A stretch of 64,000 nt of DNA, from the NCBI RefSeq assembly GCF_009495745.1, contig NZ_WIDQ01000001.1, forward strand, positions 62,001 through 126,000, read 5' to 3'. The first letter of the stretch is position 1, and each line of letters starts with the position of its first letter. This DNA is from Niveispirillum sp. SYP-B3756 (GTDB lineage Bacteria > Pseudomonadota > Alphaproteobacteria > Azospirillales > Azospirillaceae). Both the position numbers and the translations under genes were made by a program. Shown one piece after another: positions 1 through 8,836 of the stretch. The notes beneath the pieces are model-generated. The model saw nothing but the letters and a program-made list of their open reading frames with translations. It did no database searches and was not told the origin of the DNA.

Positions 1-128
1 GCACCGCCTGTGACCTCCCGCATCCGGGAATCGATATAGGCGGCCAAATCCGCGACCCGCTTTTCCTGCCCATCTTCGCAATTCAGCGAATGGCTGCGCC
101 CATTCAGGGTAAAATCGACCCGCCGCAT
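1..128 (-). CDS. zapA: Cell division protein ZapA, N-terminal part (cut by window edge)
   Basis: Only the first 42 codons are in the window; the rest lies beyond position 1. The reading begins MRRVDFTLNGRSHSLNCEDG and continues with an alanine and isoleucine stretch ending in SRMREV, which fits the N-terminal beta-hairpin of ZapA. ZapA binds FtsZ and cross-links filaments at the division site. The start is set by a GGAGGAAGG Shine-Dalgarno that lies inside the end of the upstream gene, and the two genes are separated by a single base (TGA G ATG), so translation is probably coupled. The identification rests on this short fragment plus its coiled-coil neighbour. Confidence 0.8.
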   Translation of the reverse strand, partial: MRRVDFTLNGRSHSLNCEDGQEKRVADLAAYIDSRMREVTGG

Positions 129-129
129 C

Positions 130-954
130 TCAACCTTCCTCCAACATGCCCTGCAGGCCCGTAATCGCAGCATCCAGTTGGGCCCTCACGGCCCGCGCAA
201 GATCCTGCGTCTTACGCTCCCCATCACGGACCCGCTCCAGTTCGCGGGTCAACTGGTCACGTTGCCGCCTGATCTGGTCCTTCTCCCCGGCCAGCCGGTC
301 GGCGGCGGCCTTGGAGGCATTGTGATCTTCCGTCAGGCGCATCGCTGCCTGCTGTACCTGCCCCAGCTCCTGCGCCAACTGGTTGCACCGCCGCTGAAGC
401 TCCTCCTTCTCCCCGACCAGCCGGTCGGCGGCGGCCTTGGAGGCATTGTGATCTTCCGTCAACCGCGTTTCTGCCTGCTGCGCCTGCTCCAGCTCCTGTG
501 CCAATTGGTCACACCGCCGCTGAAGCTCATCCTTCTCCCCGGCCAGCCGGTCGGCGGCAGCCTTGGCGGCGCCATGATCTTCCGTCAGGCGTGCCGCTGC
601 CTGCTGCGCCTGCCCCAGCTCATGCGCCAACTGGTCGCGCTGCCGCTGAAGCTCATCCTTCTCACCGGCCAGCCGGTCGGCTGTGTCTTTCAACCCGGCA
701 TTCTCTTCGGTCAGGCTTGTCAGCGTCGTCTGCGACTGATCCCTTTCCAGGGTCAGCTGGGCATTCTCCGTTTCCAGCCGGGTCCATTCGGCCAGCATGG
801 TGCTGTCCAGGGGTGAACTATTGTCCAGCCGTTCCAGCCGTTTGGTCAGGGCCTTGTCCAGTTGGCCAATGGCCATATCCAGGCGCTGCAACGCGGTGGT
901 CAGGCGATCCAATTGCGAAACTCTCTGAATATCGATGGGAACAGCGCCGGGCAT
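130..954 (-). CDS. zauP: ZapA-upstream coiled-coil protein (ZauP-like, DUF4164 type)
   Basis: This 274-residue protein is almost entirely predicted coiled coil. Residues 1-80 hold a leucine-patterned helix, and residues 81-248 are four tandem 42-residue repeats, each six heptads long. It has no signal peptide or membrane segment. It sits directly upstream of zapA with a one-base gap. In Caulobacter the gene in this position is ZauP, which binds ZapA and helps focus the Z-ring; the assignment here rests on position and coiled-coil character. The protein is much longer than a typical member because of the repeats. I see no convincing ribosome binding site at the ATG, so the start is less certain than the reading frame. 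Confidence 0.72.
   Translation of the reverse strand: MPGAVPIDIQRVSQLDRLTTALQRLDMAIGQLDKALTKRLERLDNSSPLDSTMLAEWTRLETENAQLTLERDQSQTTLTSLTEENAGLKDTADRLAGEKDELQRQRDQLAHELGQAQQAAARLTEDHGAAKAAADRLAGEKDELQRRCDQLAQELEQAQQAETRLTEDHNASKAAADRLVGEKEELQRRCNQLAQELGQVQQAAMRLTEDHNASKAAADRLAGEKDQIRRQRDQLTRELERVRDGERKTQDLARAVRAQLDAAITGLQGMLEEG
211..714 (-). repeat. Four tandem 126-bp repeats inside zauP
   Basis: The region encodes residues 81-122, 123-164, 165-206 and 207-248 of the ZauP-like protein. Each unit begins LTE(E/D) and contains ADRL(A/V)GEK, then a QRxxxQL core and an ELxQxQQA tail. The last three units are nearly identical, while the first has diverged at its start. The unit is exactly 42 residues, or six heptads, so adding or losing copies would keep the coiled-coil register. 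Confidence 0.9.
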
Positions 955-1275
955 GTAAAAGCACCAGCGCCGACGCTTTGTTCGCGCTGCGGCGAACGAT
1001 AGGGGGGCCGCTGGCTGCCGTCAATAACAGCCCCCGTCGCATAGCCGAAAGATCGCTGATATTCCGACGACCCGCCATGTCCTATTGAACAGCGGCCATG
1101 CTTGGCTGAGCCTTGACCCTTTAGGGTCGTTACCGCAATTTGCCGCCGTTCCAATGGGGCTGCAACCGCCGGATCGGGGTGGCTGGAGCCCTGCTTGTTG
1201 CTGGTACGCGCTTCAAGACAATGCCGGCACCCGCCCAACGCATGGCGGATGCCCCCATGAAAGGCCCTTCGCGCA
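955..1275. promoter_or_regulatory. Divergent control region between zauP and tkt
   Basis: No gene is visible in these 321 bases. A palindrome GTTCGC-N6-GCGAAC lies at 980-997 near the zauP start. A second, GACCCT-TT-AGGGTC at 1115-1128, overlaps a possible -35 box TTGACC (1113-1118). The -10 candidate 17 bases further on (CAATTT) is weak. The palindromes are seen directly; their role as operators for zauP or transketolase is a guess. No SOS box spacing (GTTC-N7-GTTC) is present. Confidence 0.35.
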
Positions 1276-3273
1276 ATGTCCTCCGCACCGTCTGATCTGA
1301 TCGAAGGCGTCTCGCACGCCGATCTCGCCAACGCCATCCGCGCGCTTTCCATGGACGCGGTGGAAGCCGCCAAGTCCGGGCACCCCGGTATGCCGATGGG
1401 CATGGCCGATGTGGCGACGGTGCTGTTTACCAAGTTCCTGAAGTTTGACCCGAAGCGCCCCAGCTGGGCCGACCGCGACCGTTTCGTGCTGTCCGCCGGC
1501 CATGGTTCCATGCTGCTCTACAGCCTGCTGCACCTGACGGGCTATGATGATTTCCCGCTGTCGGAACTGAAGCGCTTCCGCCAGATCGGCTCGCGCACCG
1601 CCGGCCACCCGGAATATGGCTATGGTGGCGGGATTGAGACCACAACCGGCCCGCTGGGCCAGGGCATCGCCACCGCCGTCGGCATGGCCATGGCCGAACG
1701 CATCATGCATTCCCGCTTCGGCGATGATCTGGTGAACCATTTCACCTATGTCATCGCCTCTGACGGTGACCTGCAGGAAGGCATCAGCCACGAAGCCGCG
1801 TCGCTGGCCGGCCATCTGGCCCTGTCCAAGCTGATCGTGCTGTGGGACGACAACAAGATCAGCATCGACGGTGCCACCAGCGTTTCCTTCAGCGATGACA
1901 ATCTGGCCCGTTTCCGCGCCTATAACTGGGATGTGCAGGAAGTTGATGGCCATGATCCCAAGGCCATCGCCGCCGCCATCGAATATGCCCGCACGACCGA
2001 GGCACCGTCGCTGATCGCCTGCCGCACCACCATCGGCTATGGCGCCCCGACCAAGGCCAACACCGCCTCCTCCCACGGCTCCCCGCTGGGTGCCAAGGAG
2101 ATCGAAGGTGCCCGCGCCAACCTGAACTGGCCGCACGCCCCGTTCGAGATCCCGGAACCCATCCTGAATGCGTGGCGCGCTCTGGGCAACCGTGGTGCCA
2201 CCGAGGCCGATGCCTGGGTGAAGCGTCTGGCCCGCAGCGAACAGCGTCTGGCCTTCAAGGCCGCCATCGCCGGTGAAATTCCGGTGGAGGCACAGGCCGC
2301 CTTGCTGGCGCACAAGAAGGCGGTGATCGAGACCAAGCCGAACATCGCCACCCGTCTGGCTTCCGGCAATACGCTGGATGTTGTGGTGCCGCTGGTGCCG
2401 GAACTGATGGGCGGTTCCGCCGACCTGACCGGTTCCAACAATACCCGTGCCAAGGGTGCGGCGGGCGTGCAGAAGGACAATTGGTCCGGCCGCTATATCC
2501 ATTACGGCATTCGTGAGCATGGCATGGCCGCCGCCATGAACGGTATGGCGCTGCATGGCGGCGTGATCCCGTTCTCCGGCACCTTCCTGTGCTTCTCCGA
2601 CTATTGCCGCCCGGCCATCCGCCTCTCGGCGCTGATGAAGACCCGCGTCATCTATGTGATGACGCATGACAGCATCGGCCTGGGTGAAGATGGCCCGACC
2701 CACCAGCCGGTGGAGCATATGGCCGCGCTGCGCGCCATCCCCAACCTGCTGGTCTTCCGCCCCGGTGATGCGGTGGAAACGGCCGAAGCTTGGCAGATCG
2801 CGCTGGCCAGCCGCAACCGTCCGTCGGTTCTGGCGCTGACCCGCCAGAACCTGCCAACCCTGCGCCCGGATTACAGCGAAGAGAACCTGACCGCCAAGGG
2901 CGCCTATGTGCTGCGCGAAGCCGAAGGTGCTCGCAAGGTGACCCTGCTGGCGACCGGTTCGGAAGTGGCCCTGGCCGTGGAAGCCCGCGACCGCCTGCAG
3001 GCCGCCGGCATCGGCACCGCCGTTGTCTCCATGCCGTCCTGGGAACTGTTCGCCGAACAGCCGGACGAATACCGGGCCGAAGTGCTGGGCCGTGGCACGG
3101 TGCGCATCGGCGTGGAAGCCATGGTGCGGCTGGGCTGGGACCGCTGGCTGGGTGAAGATGGCATCTTCATCGGGATGCCGGGCTTTGGCGAATCCGGCCC
3201 GTATCAGGAACTGTACAACCATTTCGGCATCACGGTGGACGCCGTTGTTGCCGCTGCCAAGAGCCGGCTGTAA
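1276..3273 (+). CDS. tkt: Transketolase
   Basis: This 665-residue protein is the usual transketolase length. It moves two-carbon ketol units between sugar phosphates in the cytosolic pentose phosphate pathway, using thiamine diphosphate. The N-terminal ThDP domain has the [17 protein letters not shown] segment and the metal/ThDP motif [12 protein letters not shown] followed by [10 protein letters not shown]. The middle pyrimidine domain shows [15 protein letters not shown], and [14 protein letters not shown] matches the substrate-binding histidine loop. The C-terminal domain ends in a normal fold with GIAATV-like strands. It is read away from zauP and is followed by a strong terminator. In many relatives gapA follows tkt, but here it does not. 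Confidence 0.97.
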   Translation: MSSAPSDLIEGVSHADLANAIRALSMDAVEAAKSGHPGMPMGMADVATVLFTKFLKFDPKRPSWADRDRFVLSAGHGSMLLYSLLHLTGYDDFPLSELKRFRQIGSRTAGHPEYGYGGGIETTTGPLGQGIATAVGMAMAERIMHSRFGDDLVNHFTYVIASDGDLQEGISHEAASLAGHLALSKLIVLWDDNKISIDGATSVSFSDDNLARFRAYNWDVQEVDGHDPKAIAAAIEYARTTEAPSLIACRTTIGYGAPTKANTASSHGSPLGAKEIEGARANLNWPHAPFEIPEPILNAWRALGNRGATEADAWVKRLARSEQRLAFKAAIAGEIPVEAQAALLAHKKAVIETKPNIATRLASGNTLDVVVPLVPELMGGSADLTGSNNTRAKGAAGVQKDNWSGRYIHYGIREHGMAAAMNGMALHGGVIPFSGTFLCFSDYCRPAIRLSALMKTRVIYVMTHDSIGLGEDGPTHQPVEHMAALRAIPNLLVFRPGDAVETAEAWQIALASRNRPSVLALTRQNLPTLRPDYSEENLTAKGAYVLREAEGARKVTLLATGSEVALAVEARDRLQAAGIGTAVVSMPSWELFAEQPDEYRAEVLGRGTVRIGVEAMVRLGWDRWLGEDGIFIGMPGFGESGPYQELYNHFGITVDAVVAAAKSRL

Positions 3274-3302
3274 CAGCCGGCCCTGACGGGGTTGAAAAGA
3301 GC

Positions 3303-3340
3303 AACGGCGCCAGGGGCAACCCCGGCGCCGTTTTCTTTTG
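3303..3340 (+). terminator. Intrinsic terminator of tkt
   Basis: An AACGGCGCC / GGCGCCGTT stem, extended by GGGG / CCCC around a short loop, is followed by TTTTCTTTT. It lies 30 bases after the tkt stop and also separates tkt from the convergent vapC gene. Confidence 0.9.
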
Positions 3341-3347
3341 GGGGGCG

Positions 3348-3749
3348 TTAAGGCATCGTCCAGTCCTGCAGCAACAGACCCTCTACCCTGCCGAATGCCT
3401 GATCATTGCTGATCAAGGTCATCCGGCGGGAAAGTGCATGGGCCGCGATCATCTGGTCGGCAAGGCCAAGAGTGAATCCCCGCGCCTCCAGCCCTGCTCG
3501 CATCTGGCCGTAGGTGGCAGCAGCATCATGGTCCCAGGGCAATACGTCCAGCCGCAGCAGCAACTCGCTAACAAGCCGGTGGAGTTTTATGGCCTCTGGC
3601 CGTTTGGCGAGCCCATAAAGCAATTCCGCCTCTGTGACGACTGAAAGGAACAGTTGCGACATGGGAAGCGCCGTCACATGCCGCATGACCACGGGATGGC
3701 CACGCACCATATGCCCGACGATGTTGGTATCCAGCATAAAGCCGGTCAT
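3348..3749 (-). CDS. vapC: VapC-type PIN-domain ribonuclease toxin
   Basis: This 133-residue PIN protein starts MTGFMLDTNI, with the first acidic metal ligand in LDTN. The second acidic position is in VVTEAELLYG, and the C-terminal acids lie in GLADQMIAAHA and ISNDQAFGRV. This is the full set for a metal-dependent RNase. VapC toxins cleave tRNA or rRNA when their antitoxin is lost. The ATG overlaps the stop of vapB by four bases, the standard vapBC layout. The protein is intact and normal in length. The RNA target cannot be read from the sequence. Confidence 0.9.
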   Translation of the reverse strand: MTGFMLDTNIVGHMVRGHPVVMRHVTALPMSQLFLSVVTEAELLYGLAKRPEAIKLHRLVSELLLRLDVLPWDHDAAATYGQMRAGLEARGFTLGLADQMIAAHALSRRMTLISNDQAFGRVEGLLLQDWTMP

Positions 3750-4006
3750 TCACGCCAGCCGCTAAGCGGATCACGGACGGCAGCCGGGTCCGTCTGACGT
3801 TCCATCAGAAAATCATCCGGCACCGGCGTGTCGGCGAGCGCTTCAATAAAGCCGCTCCAGTCCTGCGGACGACGGGAGAGGATGAGATCGCCGGTCGCAG
3901 GATCTTGCCGGATATAGACCTCGGAAACCCCGTCAAAGCGATAAGCGGCGGGCAGGCGTACCGCCTGACTGCCACCATTGCTGAACAGCTTGGCAATATG
4001 AACCAT
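3746..4006 (-). CDS. vapB: VapB-type antitoxin (AbrB/SpoVT-like N-terminus)
   Basis: This 86-residue protein begins with a swapped-hairpin DNA-binding segment (AKLFSNGGSQAVRLPAAYRF) typical of AbrB-fold VapB antitoxins. The C-terminal half (LSRRPQDWSGFIEALADTP onward) is the likely toxin-binding tail. It precedes and overlaps vapC. It should bind VapC and repress the shared promoter; a palindrome suited to this role lies 47-66 bases upstream of the start codon. The pair is inserted between mltG and tkt, and the mltG stop codon lies within the palindrome. Confidence 0.88.
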   Translation of the reverse strand: MVHIAKLFSNGGSQAVRLPAAYRFDGVSEVYIRQDPATGDLILSRRPQDWSGFIEALADTPVPDDFLMERQTDPAAVRDPLSGWRE

Positions 4007-4033
4007 GGCACACCCCTTCCAGCCGCTGTCACC

Positions 4034-4072
4034 AGCATATGGAAAACAGTGTGTCTATATCAAGATATAGAC
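4034..4072 (-). promoter_or_regulatory. vapBC promoter with operator palindrome
   Basis: A perfect inverted repeat, GTCTATATC-AA-GATATAGAC, spans 4053-4072. On the minus strand it contains a -35 box TTGATA (4058-4063), followed after 18 bases by TATGCT (4034-4039) as the -10. A palindrome covering the -35 of a toxin-antitoxin operon is the expected site for VapBC autorepression. The last palindrome base is also the last base of the mltG stop codon. Confidence 0.75.
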
Positions 4073-5100
4073 TACTCCCCGTCACGCACCTTGCGCCATT
4101 GGGCGACGTTGCGGTTATGCTGGTCCAGCGTCTCCGCAAAGGCGTGGCCGCCCGTGCCATCGGCAACGAAGTACAGATAACGGTTGGTTTCCGGTTTCAG
4201 CACTGCCTGCAGCGACAACAAACCCGGATTGGCGATGGGGCCGGCGGGCAAGCCATCAACCATGTAGGTGTTATAAGGACTGTTCAGCTTCCAGTCGGCG
4301 CGGGTCAGCGCCCGGTCGATGCTGCCCTTGCCCTGCGACAGGGCATAGATGATGGTGGGGTCGGATTGCAGCTTCATGCCCTGGCGCAGCCGGTTGATGA
4401 AGACACCGGCCACGCGGGGGCGCTCTGCCGCCACGCCCGTCTCTTTCTCCACCACCGAGGCCAGGATGACGGCCTGCTCCTTGGACGTGATCGGCAGGTC
4501 GGGCGCGCGCTCGGCCCACAGCTTTTCCAGCGCCTTGGCCATGTCCGCCTGCATCCGGGCCAACAGGTCAGCCCGCGCATCACCATAGGAATAGTGATAG
4601 GTCTCAGGCAGCAAACTGCCTTCCGCCGGCACCGCCGCCACCTCACCCGCCAGGGCCGGATCGGCCTTCAGCAGCTCGACAATCTGCCAGGAGGTGAGAC
4701 CCTCCGGCACGGTGAAGCGCCGCACCACCGTCTTGCCGCTGAGAATCAGTTCAATCGCGGCTTTCAGGCTGATGCCGGCCGGGAATGCATATTCGCCAGC
4801 CCGCAGCCCCGCCCCGTCGCGTCGCAGGCGCATGGCAATGGCCAGTTCCAGCGGATGGCGGGTAATCCCGGCCTCCGCCAGCTGGCGGGAAATGGCGGCG
4901 ACACCGCTGCCGCGCGGGATGACCAGCGCCTTGTCGGCCACCAGCGGGCCGGGGCCGGTGTAACGCTGCCAGCCATAGAGACCAGCCCCGCCCGCTGCCG
5001 CCAGCAGCAGCAAAAGCAGGGCGCCAAACCATAACAGCCAACGAAACCGTCGGTGCGTTCTGGCGGGTGTGCTGGGGGTAGGGGAATCGGGTTCTGTCAA
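4072..5100 (-). CDS. mltG: Endolytic murein transglycosylase MltG (YceG family)
   Basis: This 342-residue inner-membrane enzyme cuts nascent peptidoglycan strands and helps set glycan chain length. A basic N-terminus (RTHRRFRW) precedes one membrane anchor at about residues 21-45. A LysM-like subdomain around residues 55-130 (ALVIPRGSGVAAISRQL) is followed by the catalytic YceG domain. The active-site glutamate is in ASVVEKETG, with SDPTIIYAL and SPYNTYMVDGLPAGPI also conserved. It follows fabF as in many proteobacteria, though a terminator lies between them. The usual yicC and gmk are not next to it. Confidence 0.95.
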   Translation of the reverse strand: MTEPDSPTPSTPARTHRRFRWLLWFGALLLLLLAAAGGAGLYGWQRYTGPGPLVADKALVIPRGSGVAAISRQLAEAGITRHPLELAIAMRLRRDGAGLRAGEYAFPAGISLKAAIELILSGKTVVRRFTVPEGLTSWQIVELLKADPALAGEVAAVPAEGSLLPETYHYSYGDARADLLARMQADMAKALEKLWAERAPDLPITSKEQAVILASVVEKETGVAAERPRVAGVFINRLRQGMKLQSDPTIIYALSQGKGSIDRALTRADWKLNSPYNTYMVDGLPAGPIANPGLLSLQAVLKPETNRYLYFVADGTGGHAFAETLDQHNRNVAQWRKVRDGE

Positions 5101-5148
5101 AGCGGTCGGCTCTGGCTGGAACAGGGCCGGGTGTCAGCACCGGACCCG

Positions 5149-5181
5149 AAACAAAAAGGGCGGGCCATGGTGGCCCGCCCT
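5149..5181 (-). terminator. Terminator after fabF
   Basis: On the minus strand the stem AGGGCGGGCCA-CCA-TGGCCCGCCCT is followed by TTTTTGTTT. It lies 18 bases past the fabF stop, so most transcription of the fab genes should end here and mltG (start 5100) may depend on readthrough or a separate promoter. Confidence 0.9.
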
Positions 5182-5198
5182 GATCGTTGCTGGCGACC

Positions 5199-6464
5199 TT
5201 ACTGGAAGGCCTTAAACACCAGGGAAGCGTTGGTGCCACCGAAGCCGAAGCTGTTGGACAGCGCGGCCCGGACCTTGCGTTCCTTCGCCACCTTGGGCAC
5301 CAGATCGGCGCCCTCGGTCCCATCATCCGGGTTTTCCAGGTTCAGGGTGGGCGGGACCACCTGATCGCGGATCGACAGCACGGAGTAAATGGCTTCCACC
5401 GCACCCGCGGCCCCCAGCAGGTGGCCAATGGCCGACTTGGTGGAGGACATGGAGGCACCGGCCAGATCATTGCCGAACAGCCGCTTCACGGCCCCCAGCT
5501 CGATCATGTCGCCCAGCGGGGTGGAGGTGCCGTGCGCGTTGATGTAATCCACCTCGTCCGGGTTCAGGCCAGCCCGCTTCAGCGCCATACGCATGGAACG
5601 GAAGCCGCCATTGCCATCTTCCGACGGGGAGGTGATGTGATAGGCATCGCCGGACATGCCGTAGCCAACCACTTCGCCGTAAATCTTGGCGCCACGCTTC
5701 TTGGCGTGTTCCAGCTCTTCCAGCACCACGACGCCGGCGCCCTCGCCCATGACGAAACCGTCACGGCCCTTGTCATAGGGGCGGCTGCCCTTTTCAGGCG
5801 TGTCGTTATAAGCGGTGGACAGCGCGCGGGCCGCGGCAAAGCCGGCAATGCCCAGACGGCTGCAGGCACCCTCCGCCCCGCCGGCCACCATCACGTCGGC
5901 ATCGTCCAGCGCGATCATGCGCGCGGCGTCGCCGATGGAATGGGCACCCGTGGAACAGGCGGTGACCACCGCATGGTTCGGGCCCTTATAGCCATGCATG
6001 ATCGAAATATGGCCGGAGGCCAGATTGATCAGGCAGGAAGGGATGAAGAAGGGCGAAACGCGGCGCGGGCCCTTTTCGGCCAGCAGCAGCGACGTTTCAT
6101 AAATGCCGGGAAGGCCGCCGATGCCAGAGCCGACGGTCACGCCGGTCCGCTCGAACTCTTCCTCGGTGCTGGGCTTCCAGCCGCTGTCCTTGATGGCTTC
6201 ATCCGCCGCCGCAATGGCGAACATGATGAAGTCGTCCATCTTCTTCTGTTCCTTGGGCGGAATGAAGAGATCGAGGTTCAGCGTGCCGTCGGTGCCATCA
6301 CCGCGCGGCACCTGGCCCGCGATCTTGCAGGGAAGGTCCGAAATATCGAACCCCTGGATGGTACGGATACCCGACTGGCCTGCGATCAGGCGATCCCAAT
6401 TGGTCTGCACGCCCACCCCCAGCGGGGTGACGAGACCGAGACCGGTGATGACAACGCGGCGCAT
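5199..6464 (-). CDS. fabF: Beta-ketoacyl-ACP synthase II
   Basis: This 421-residue condensing enzyme elongates acyl-ACP with malonyl-ACP in the cytosol. It starts MRRVVITGLGLVTPLG. The catalytic cysteine is in VVTACSTGAHSIGDAAR, the first active-site histidine in NAHGTSTPLGD, and the second in KSAIGHLLGAAGAVE, so the Cys-His-His triad is complete. The glycine-rich C-terminal loop NSFGFGGTNASLVF is present. It follows acpP with about 150 bases between, as in the classical fabD-fabG-acpP-fabF order. Confidence 0.97.
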   Translation of the reverse strand: MRRVVITGLGLVTPLGVGVQTNWDRLIAGQSGIRTIQGFDISDLPCKIAGQVPRGDGTDGTLNLDLFIPPKEQKKMDDFIMFAIAAADEAIKDSGWKPSTEEEFERTGVTVGSGIGGLPGIYETSLLLAEKGPRRVSPFFIPSCLINLASGHISIMHGYKGPNHAVVTACSTGAHSIGDAARMIALDDADVMVAGGAEGACSRLGIAGFAAARALSTAYNDTPEKGSRPYDKGRDGFVMGEGAGVVVLEELEHAKKRGAKIYGEVVGYGMSGDAYHITSPSEDGNGGFRSMRMALKRAGLNPDEVDYINAHGTSTPLGDMIELGAVKRLFGNDLAGASMSSTKSAIGHLLGAAGAVEAIYSVLSIRDQVVPPTLNLENPDDGTEGADLVPKVAKERKVRAALSNSFGFGGTNASLVFKAFQ

Positions 6465-6615
6465 GTGTCCGACCTGCGAACGTTATTGGAAAAAGGGCGC
6501 CTTTGGGCGGGGCACCCAGCCCCGGATATGGGACTTCCGCTGAGGCGTTGCGAGGCCGGCGACGCGCTTTTCCATGAATGAAAAGCAGCGCCCAGCCGGC
6601 CCGCCCCGACCCTTA

Positions 6616-6852
6616 TCAGGCCTGCTTCGAGCTGATGAAGTCGATAGCGTCCTTCACGGTCAGGATCTTCTCGGCCGCGTCGTCCGGGATCTCGATGCCG
6701 AACTCTTCTTCGAAGGCCATCACCAGCTCGACCGTGTCCAGGCTGTCAGCGCCCAGATCGTCGATGAAGCTGGCCGTCTCCGTCACCTTGGCTTCTTCAG
6801 CGCCCAGGTGTTCGATGACGATCTTCTTCACGCGTTCAGCAACATCGCTCAT
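6616..6852 (-). CDS. acpP: Acyl carrier protein
   Basis: This 78-residue acidic protein carries the growing acyl chain on a phosphopantetheine arm. The attachment serine is in [19 protein letters not shown], which is the standard ACP motif. An AAAGGT ribosome binding site precedes the start. The acpS gene that would modify it lies in this window at 32.3-32.7 kb. Its upstream gap of 240 bases contains an inverted repeat and may hold a private promoter, expected for one of the most abundant proteins in the cell. Confidence 0.98.
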   Translation of the reverse strand: MSDVAERVKKIVIEHLGAEEAKVTETASFIDDLGADSLDTVELVMAFEEEFGIEIPDDAAEKILTVKDAIDFISSKQA

Positions 6853-6950
6853 TGATTTGACCTTTCAGGATCTTCCGGTGGAACCAGTCTCTGCCTGGCG
6901 TTAAGGGCGCTCGGAAAAACGGGCAGGCGGCAACGCCCTAAAGACCCGAA

Positions 6951-6973
6951 TTTCCCGGACGCCGTTCGGGAAA
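6951..6973. promoter_or_regulatory. Inverted repeat upstream of acpP
   Basis: TTTCCCG-N9-CGGGAAA lies about 100 bases before acpP, within a 240-base gap after fabG. There is no T-tract, so it does not look like a terminator. It could be an operator or a 5' leader structure for acpP. The repeat is seen directly; the role is not known. Confidence 0.35.
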
Positions 6974-7092
6974 GTGCCGTCACTTAACACGAACCGCGAC
7001 CCCTGACCAGCTTTCACGCGAGGGACAGGGGTGCCGATTATGCGGGGCACGGCAGAAAATATCCGTCGAAGCGATTGCCCGCCTCGATCTGA

Positions 7093-7833
7093 TCAGATCA
7101 TCGCCATGCCGCCATTGACATGCAAGGTCTGGCCGGTGACATAGCCCGCTTCGCTGCTGGCCAGATACAGAACCGCGGCGGCAATGTCATCTGGCGTCCC
7201 CAGCTTGCCGGCGGGGATGCGGCTATGCATCGCCTCCTTCTGGGCATCGTTCAGCACGTCGGTCATGGCCGTGGCAATCATGCCGGGAGCCACGCAATTG
7301 ACGGTGACATTGCGGCTGGCCACTTCCTGGGCCAGCGCCTTGGACATGCCGATCATGCCAGCCTTGCTGGCGGCATAATTGACCTGACCGGGATTGCCGG
7401 TGACGCCCACCACCGAGGTGATGCCGATGATGCGGCCCCAGCGCCGCTTCATCATGCCTTTCAGCAGCGAGCGCGACAGGCGGAAACCGGCCGTCAGATT
7501 GACATCGATAACCGACTGCCAATCCTCATCCTTCATGCGCAGGATCAGCCCGTCGCGGGTCAGCCCGGCATTATTGACCAGAATGTCAACGCCACCACCA
7601 AGCGCGGCCTCGGCCTGCTTGGCCAGTTCTTCCACCTGGGCCGGGTCGGACAGGTTGGCCGGCACCACAACGGCCCGCTCCCCCAGTTCCGCCGCCAGGG
7701 CGTTCAGCGCTTCCACCTTGGTGCCATGCAGAGCCACGGTGGCACCATGGGCGTGCAGCACCTTGGCGATGGCAGCACCGATACCGCCCGAGGCGCCGGT
7801 GACCAGCGCCTTCTTGCCAATCAGGTCGAACAT
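7093..7833 (-). CDS. fabG: 3-oxoacyl-ACP reductase
   Basis: This 246-residue short-chain dehydrogenase reduces beta-ketoacyl-ACP with NADPH in each round of fatty acid elongation. The cofactor loop TGASGGIGAAIA is near the N-terminus. NNAG is present in ILVNNAGLTRDG. The catalytic serine lies in GITSVVG and the Tyr-Lys pair in YAASKAG. The C-terminus (YVTGQTLHVNGGMAMI) is typical of FabG. It lies 36 bases after fabD and before acpP. Confidence 0.97.
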   Translation of the reverse strand: MFDLIGKKALVTGASGGIGAAIAKVLHAHGATVALHGTKVEALNALAAELGERAVVVPANLSDPAQVEELAKQAEAALGGGVDILVNNAGLTRDGLILRMKDEDWQSVIDVNLTAGFRLSRSLLKGMMKRRWGRIIGITSVVGVTGNPGQVNYAASKAGMIGMSKALAQEVASRNVTVNCVAPGMIATAMTDVLNDAQKEAMHSRIPAGKLGTPDDIAAAVLYLASSEAGYVTGQTLHVNGGMAMI

Positions 7834-7869
7834 GCCTGTACTCCTTAGGAATTCGTTGGGTCCGGGCTA

Positions 7870-8805
7870 TCAGGCCAGGGTGAAAGCGTCAATATCCGCC
7901 GGAGCCCCGACGGAAATGGCGGCCAGTTCCTTATCAATGCGCTTGACCAGACCGGCCAGCACCTTGCCGGACCCCAGTTCCACCAGTTCGGTGACACCCT
8001 GTTGCTTCATGAACAGCACGCTCTCACGCCAGCGCACGGCCCCGGTGACCTGCTCCACCAGCAAACGGCGGATGGTCTCCGGGTCCGTCACCGCCGAGGC
8101 GGTGACATTGGCCACCAGCGGGGCCACGGGCGACTGGATCGCCGTGTCGGCCAGGGCTGCCGCCATGGCATCGGCCGCCGGCTGCATCAGGGGGCAATGG
8201 AAGGGGGCAGAGACGGGCAGCAGGATAGCCCGCTTGAAGCCGCGCTCGGCGGCGATCTTGATGGCGCGTTCCACCGCTGATTTATGGCCTGAAACCACCA
8301 CCTGACCCGGCGCATTGTCATTGGCAGCGCTGCAGACCTCGCCCTGCGCCGCTTCCGCCGCGATCTCCCGGGCGGCATCCAGATCAGCCCCCAGAATGGC
8401 AGCCATGGCGCCCACGCCAACCGGCACTGCCTTCTGCATGGACTGGCCGCGCAGCTTCAACAAGCGGGCCGTATCAGACAGGCTGATGGCACCGGCCGCG
8501 CACAGGGCCGAATATTCACCCAGGCTGTGCCCGGCGACAAAGGCGGCCTTGGACAGGTCCAGCCCCTTTTCCGCCTGCAGCACGCGGGCCACGGCAACGG
8601 AGACAGCCATCAGCGCCGGCTGGGCATTCTCCGTCAGCGTCAGGTCGCCTTCCGGCCCCTCAAACATCAGCGCAGAAAGATTCTGACCAAGCGCCGCATC
8701 CACCTCATCAAAGACCGATTTGGCGACGGCGAAATTCGCCGCCAGTTCACGGCCCATGCCGACGGCCTGGCTGCCCTGACCGGGAAAGACGAAAGCGCGG
8801 GTCAT
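7870..8805 (-). CDS. fabD: Malonyl-CoA:ACP transacylase
   Basis: This 311-residue enzyme transfers malonyl groups from CoA to ACP and supplies the elongation cycle. The N-terminus contains FVFPGQGSQAVGMG. The nucleophilic serine is in VAGHSLGEYSALCAAG, and the catalytic histidine in PVSAPFHCPLMQPA. It is the first gene of the leftward fab cluster, and a promoter is visible 30-60 bases upstream. Confidence 0.97.
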   Translation of the reverse strand: MTRAFVFPGQGSQAVGMGRELAANFAVAKSVFDEVDAALGQNLSALMFEGPEGDLTLTENAQPALMAVSVAVARVLQAEKGLDLSKAAFVAGHSLGEYSALCAAGAISLSDTARLLKLRGQSMQKAVPVGVGAMAAILGADLDAAREIAAEAAQGEVCSAANDNAPGQVVVSGHKSAVERAIKIAAERGFKRAILLPVSAPFHCPLMQPAADAMAAALADTAIQSPVAPLVANVTASAVTDPETIRRLLVEQVTGAVRWRESVLFMKQQGVTELVELGSGKVLAGLVKRIDKELAAISVGAPADIDAFTLA

Positions 8806-8836
8806 AGCGAAATCCTGCTGTAAATCCAGTGGGGCC

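Noticed and set aside
1213-3222. A 669-codon minus-strand reading opposite transketolase
   Set aside because: It lies exactly opposite a complete transketolase with all motifs. Its sequence is rich in His, Gly and Arg, which is typical of a GC-rich antisense shadow.
5187-6581. A 464-codon plus-strand reading opposite fabF
   Set aside because: Antisense to an intact fabF, without any domain or start support.
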